Positions 60,484 to 64,000 of a stretch of DNA of 64,000 bases are shown here, piece by piece. Below the pieces are notes generated by a model. It was given only the letters and a program-made list of their open reading frames with translations, did not search any database and was not told the DNA's origin. Numbering within the stretch: position 1 is the first letter of the stretch; every line of letters starts with the position of its first letter. The stretch comes from Mytilus edulis (lineage: Eukaryota > Mollusca > Bivalvia > Mytilida > Mytilidae), in the NCBI RefSeq assembly GCF_963676685.1, contig NC_092346.1, forward strand, positions 50,187,062 to 50,251,061, written 5' to 3'. The position numbers were made by a program, and so were the translations under genes.

Positions 60484-61244
60484 TACGTTGTGCTTGTGTA
60501 TAGTAAAAAAAACACAATTAACAGGTGTGTGATACCAAGAAAATTAATTCTAACAGTGTTATGAGGAAAAACGACTCACTGATACTCACATTAAATAGGT
60601 TTTTCGGTCTTCGTAACAAATTGATTGAATGATACGATGCGTTTATTTACACAACTGGGTCGATGCCACTGCTGGTGGACGTTTCGTCAACAGCCCAGTA
60701 TATCAATAATGTGGTTATTTTTTTTTAATATCCTGTTTACAAAACTTTGAATTTTTCGAAAAACTAAGGATTTTCTTATCCCAGGCATAGATTACCTTAG
60801 CCGTATTTGGCACAACTTTTTGGAATTTTGGATCCTCTATGCTCTTCAACTTTGTACTTGTTTGGTTTTATAAATATTTTGATATGAGCGTCACTGATGA
60901 GTCTTATGTAGACGAAACGCGCGTCTGGCGTACTAAATTATAATCCTGGTACCTTTGATAACTATTATTTCCCAAACAAATCGAACTGTCCTCGTATTAT
61001 TTAAACTTTGCATACCGGAAACGTCGTCTGATCTGTAAATTGCCGAATGATCACATCTTATTCTCTATTATTATTTTGGACTTAGTGTAGATCAAGATGC
61101 CGGATTGTGAATTACTTTTCAGAAGACACTTTTAATGTGAGTATCAGTGAGTCGTTTTTCCTCATAACACTGTTAGAATTAATTTTCTTGGTATCACACA
61201 CCTGTTAATTGTGTTTTTTTACTATACACAAGCACAACGTAGTT
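60484..61244. repeat. Foldback with ~114 bp arms and nested repeat
   Basis: Arms 60484-60597 and 61131-61244 are near-perfect inverted copies (GTGCTACGTTGTGCTTGTGT at the outer end). The centre holds an inverted copy of the 36545-type repeat. Confidence 0.8.
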
Positions 61245-64000
61245 TTTGGTGGGGTTCGTGTTGTTTATTCTTTAGTTTTCTATGTTGTGTCATGTGTACT
61301 ATTGTTTTTCTGTTTGTCTTTTTCATTTTTAGCCATGGCGTTGTCAGTTTGTTTTAGATTTATGAGTTTGACTGTCCCTTTGGTATCTTTCGTCCCTCTT
61401 CTTTTACCACGTCAATGCACTTAATCTTAATATCATTCTTTTTAGAGTTCACTGATTATCATCCTTTAAGTTTTTACCTTGTTTTGTGTACTCTTAATGA
61501 TAAGGAGATTCGAAAGAATCGCTTAACTACTGTTCGCTCTGATACATTCATTAACATGTAACATGGATTTTAGCGAGTGTTTTGTCTTATTTTTTCGTCT
61601 TTTTTTCCTACGGTGTTGCCATCCAGTCTAACCGGTTTACGATTGACCCCTTCGTATTTTAAAAATTTCTGCATTTCTTATTAAAAAAAGGTAAAACTAC
61701 ATAAAATCGCTATGCTATGTTAAAATCAGTTTGGTTCGAATTTCGTCAAATGGCATCTGTGATATTATTTCAGCCTCTAAACATCTTATCTTATCTGTTC
61801 TGTGACTGAATTGGTGGTAGCTATGTTGTTGTAATTTGTTTTGGTAGGCGGCTTACTATGTAGTAAAGATATATGTCAAGGATGTCGTGTTATAGGACAA
61901 TAAAATGAAATTTAAAGATAATACTGTGGATTCATTTATTTTCGTGGGTATCAATTTTCGAGAATTAAAAAAAACTTGCATTTTGAGGTATTTGATATCG
62001 TGGTTTTGCCAATCTCTGCATAACAAGCCTATAGAAAATTTGTTATTTGTTTAACTTTGGATTCGTGGTTTACCTGTTCCCACGTAATAAAATGTATCCA
62101 CAGTATAGCCGAATGAATGATTCATCATTTATTTTTCTGTTGCTTTTTTCAGGTTCGGATAAAAGTTAGTGTGGTGAGCTTGGACTTTTATAGACTTATT
62201 ATCAAAGTCATGCATATGAATTTTAGTTTTGTTTCCTTTGAACATAAACGGATCTTCATACAGCTAGCCTGGCCGATAACACATTTTCAGACTGTCGTCC
62301 ACTTGTATGAGATATATATATTTTCAGATAATTTTGTTTTCTTTCTTCTTTTTTGGTAAGATCAGGCTGTCGATTGTTGACAATTTTATCTTTAGTTTAT
62401 ATTCTATGCTTATAATTTCATATATTAAAACTTGCCAAATATAGATTTCGTGTTATATCATACACTGCCAAATATTGATATTAATTTAATGTCTTAATAT
62501 TTTATTTTAGTTTTTGTGTCAGGCCGTGCATTGCAGGTTATTGGATAATTTATTTTGAAGTGAAGAATGAAATGAAACGAAAAACTCTAGTCTTTCAAAA
62601 CAAATCTATCTACAAATATAAAAAAAAAAAAACAAGATGTGGTATGATTGCCAATGAGACAACTCTCTTTTAGTGCCTGTTTACTAGATGAAACCATATT
62701 GGATTTATTCCAGACATATAAGACATTCAAAATAATTACAATCTGTATGAATTTCTATCACCTATATAAGTGATAACAACTTTCCTGATAAGTTGCAATG
62801 GAAATGTATTGTATCACCGCTCCCAACCACGTTTTGAAATCTTGTGAAATTTGCGACCGTCTGTTCACTGACGTTTTCGTATATGCATGCTTGGCTTTAC
62901 TTGTACATCAAATATGTATGTATAGCATTTGGTTGGAAAAATTTCTCCCGATCTCTATGTTGAACTAAGTGAATGTAATGATAAATCAGTATTTAAAACT
63001 TGTCTAGGGAAAGAGCATATAACTGTGCTCAGTCAGTGATTCAGACTTAGCATCATTTTAGGAAGTTCGATACTACGTTTCAAAATAAATAGCTTTCCAT
63101 AACACTAGTATATATTGATAGGGGGGATTAATTGAGGAATCAATAAAGCAACAAAAAATATAGAGGTCAATGTGCTTGTTTTCGAGATATTAGCCATTGG
63201 AATTTTGGCAGTAAAATGTACTCTTGACTTATAATTATACATGTAAAAGATTTATCAAAAGAAAATGGGGGTCAATCGGTAAATTTTTTTAAGGCATTGA
63301 AATGGATAAAACCAGATGATATCGAAAATCTGACAACAATTCCAAAACATGTCACGCGACTTTGCTATGTCTATTTAATAAAATTGGCATCCGAATACAA
63401 TCGTCAATTGCACAAAATAGTTTATTAATGTTCGCACATTTAATATCGACAGCTCACAATACATACTCCTGTACTCTTGTATTGTATATCTTTAAGATTG
63501 TCATTTATATGTAAATATTACGTATTATTCATAACTTTATGTTATAAATTAATTTATTGTTCATAAAAAAGTTCATGTAATTTCTATGAAGAGGAAATAA
63601 AGATATGAATCAATGACTGATGCTGAAGAATAAATTACATGATTAATTGAATAATCCAGTCTTGCTGAAGAATAAGGTCACAATCGGTAAACTTCGGCAT
63701 TAAAACCCGAAAGGTAATTAGCAGCCAAAGATTCGTATTTACAATTACTGAATTCAGTATATATGTGGCATGTGTCCATTAATTTACTGAACAATACATT
63801 TCCAAGAAACTCGTTTCAAATTTTCGAAAAAAAAGTTAAATGGCTTCTTACAATTTCAATAATTAAATCACAACTATTCACAATTCTTAGTGACATGACG
63901 CAATAAATTATTAAACGTTTTGTTTTCCATTTTTTGTCTATATAACAGTAGAACTGAACTGTGTTTATGCAGGCAAGATACACATGTGACCACTGCCCTA

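Larger units (their letters stand above)
57973..64000. other. Downstream flank of gene D
   Basis: Contains repeats at 58505-58745, 59585-59790, 60484-61244, 61245-61410 and 62620-62680. The rest is AT-rich with no vWA, ShKT or signal-peptide exon seen, so the array may end at gene D or resume beyond the window. Confidence 0.6.

Overview
The window looks like nuclear DNA of a bivalve mollusc, most probably a mussel (Mytilus-like). It is AT-rich, its genes are split by long introns, and it is packed with short interspersed repeats of the kind that fill mussel genomes. No bacterial operons, rRNA, tRNA or CRISPR arrays were seen. The organism call is an inference from gene style and repeat style, not from a database search.

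The core content is a tandem array of four paralogous genes, all on the + strand, at 1078-11867 (gene A), 15061-26954 (gene B), 30258-34566 (gene C) and 43233-57972 (gene D). Each encodes a small secreted protein: signal peptide, one von Willebrand factor A (vWA) domain with an intact MIDAS metal site on a single 558-561 nt exon, Thr/Pro-rich linker exon(s), one or two six-cysteine ShKT domains on 114 nt exons, and a tiny last exon ending in Gly-Lys-stop. Every coding intron I could place is phase 1, and the predicted coding totals (978, 840, 909 and 987 nt) are all divisible by three, which strongly supports the models. Gene A has three extra mini-exons before its vWA domain. Gene D has two ShKT domains with the Thr-rich linker between them. 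Genes B and C are the closest pair and share upstream DNA as well. The proteins are probably extracellular matrix, adhesion or immune factors; their exact role is unknown.

The introns and spacers hold a dense layer of mobile DNA. Intron 3 of gene B carries a minus-strand non-LTR retrotransposon relic (about 19930-23345) interrupted by two ~598 bp TTAA-flanked foldback elements, then a ~1.8 kb tandem molluscan repeat that stops about 28 bp before the ShKT exon. Intron 1 of gene D holds a ~1.9 kb inverted-repeat element (45115-47005) with a decayed, apparently spliced minus-strand gene inside. Intron 2 of gene D holds a composite LTR retroelement (47818-52624) in which Ty3-type and BEL/Pao-type gag-protease remnants share one LTR sequence, followed by a minisatellite split by a repeat insertion. 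Spacers and flanks (1-1077, 11868-15060, 26955-30257, 34567-43232, 57973-64000) show only repeats, palindromes and unique AT-rich DNA.
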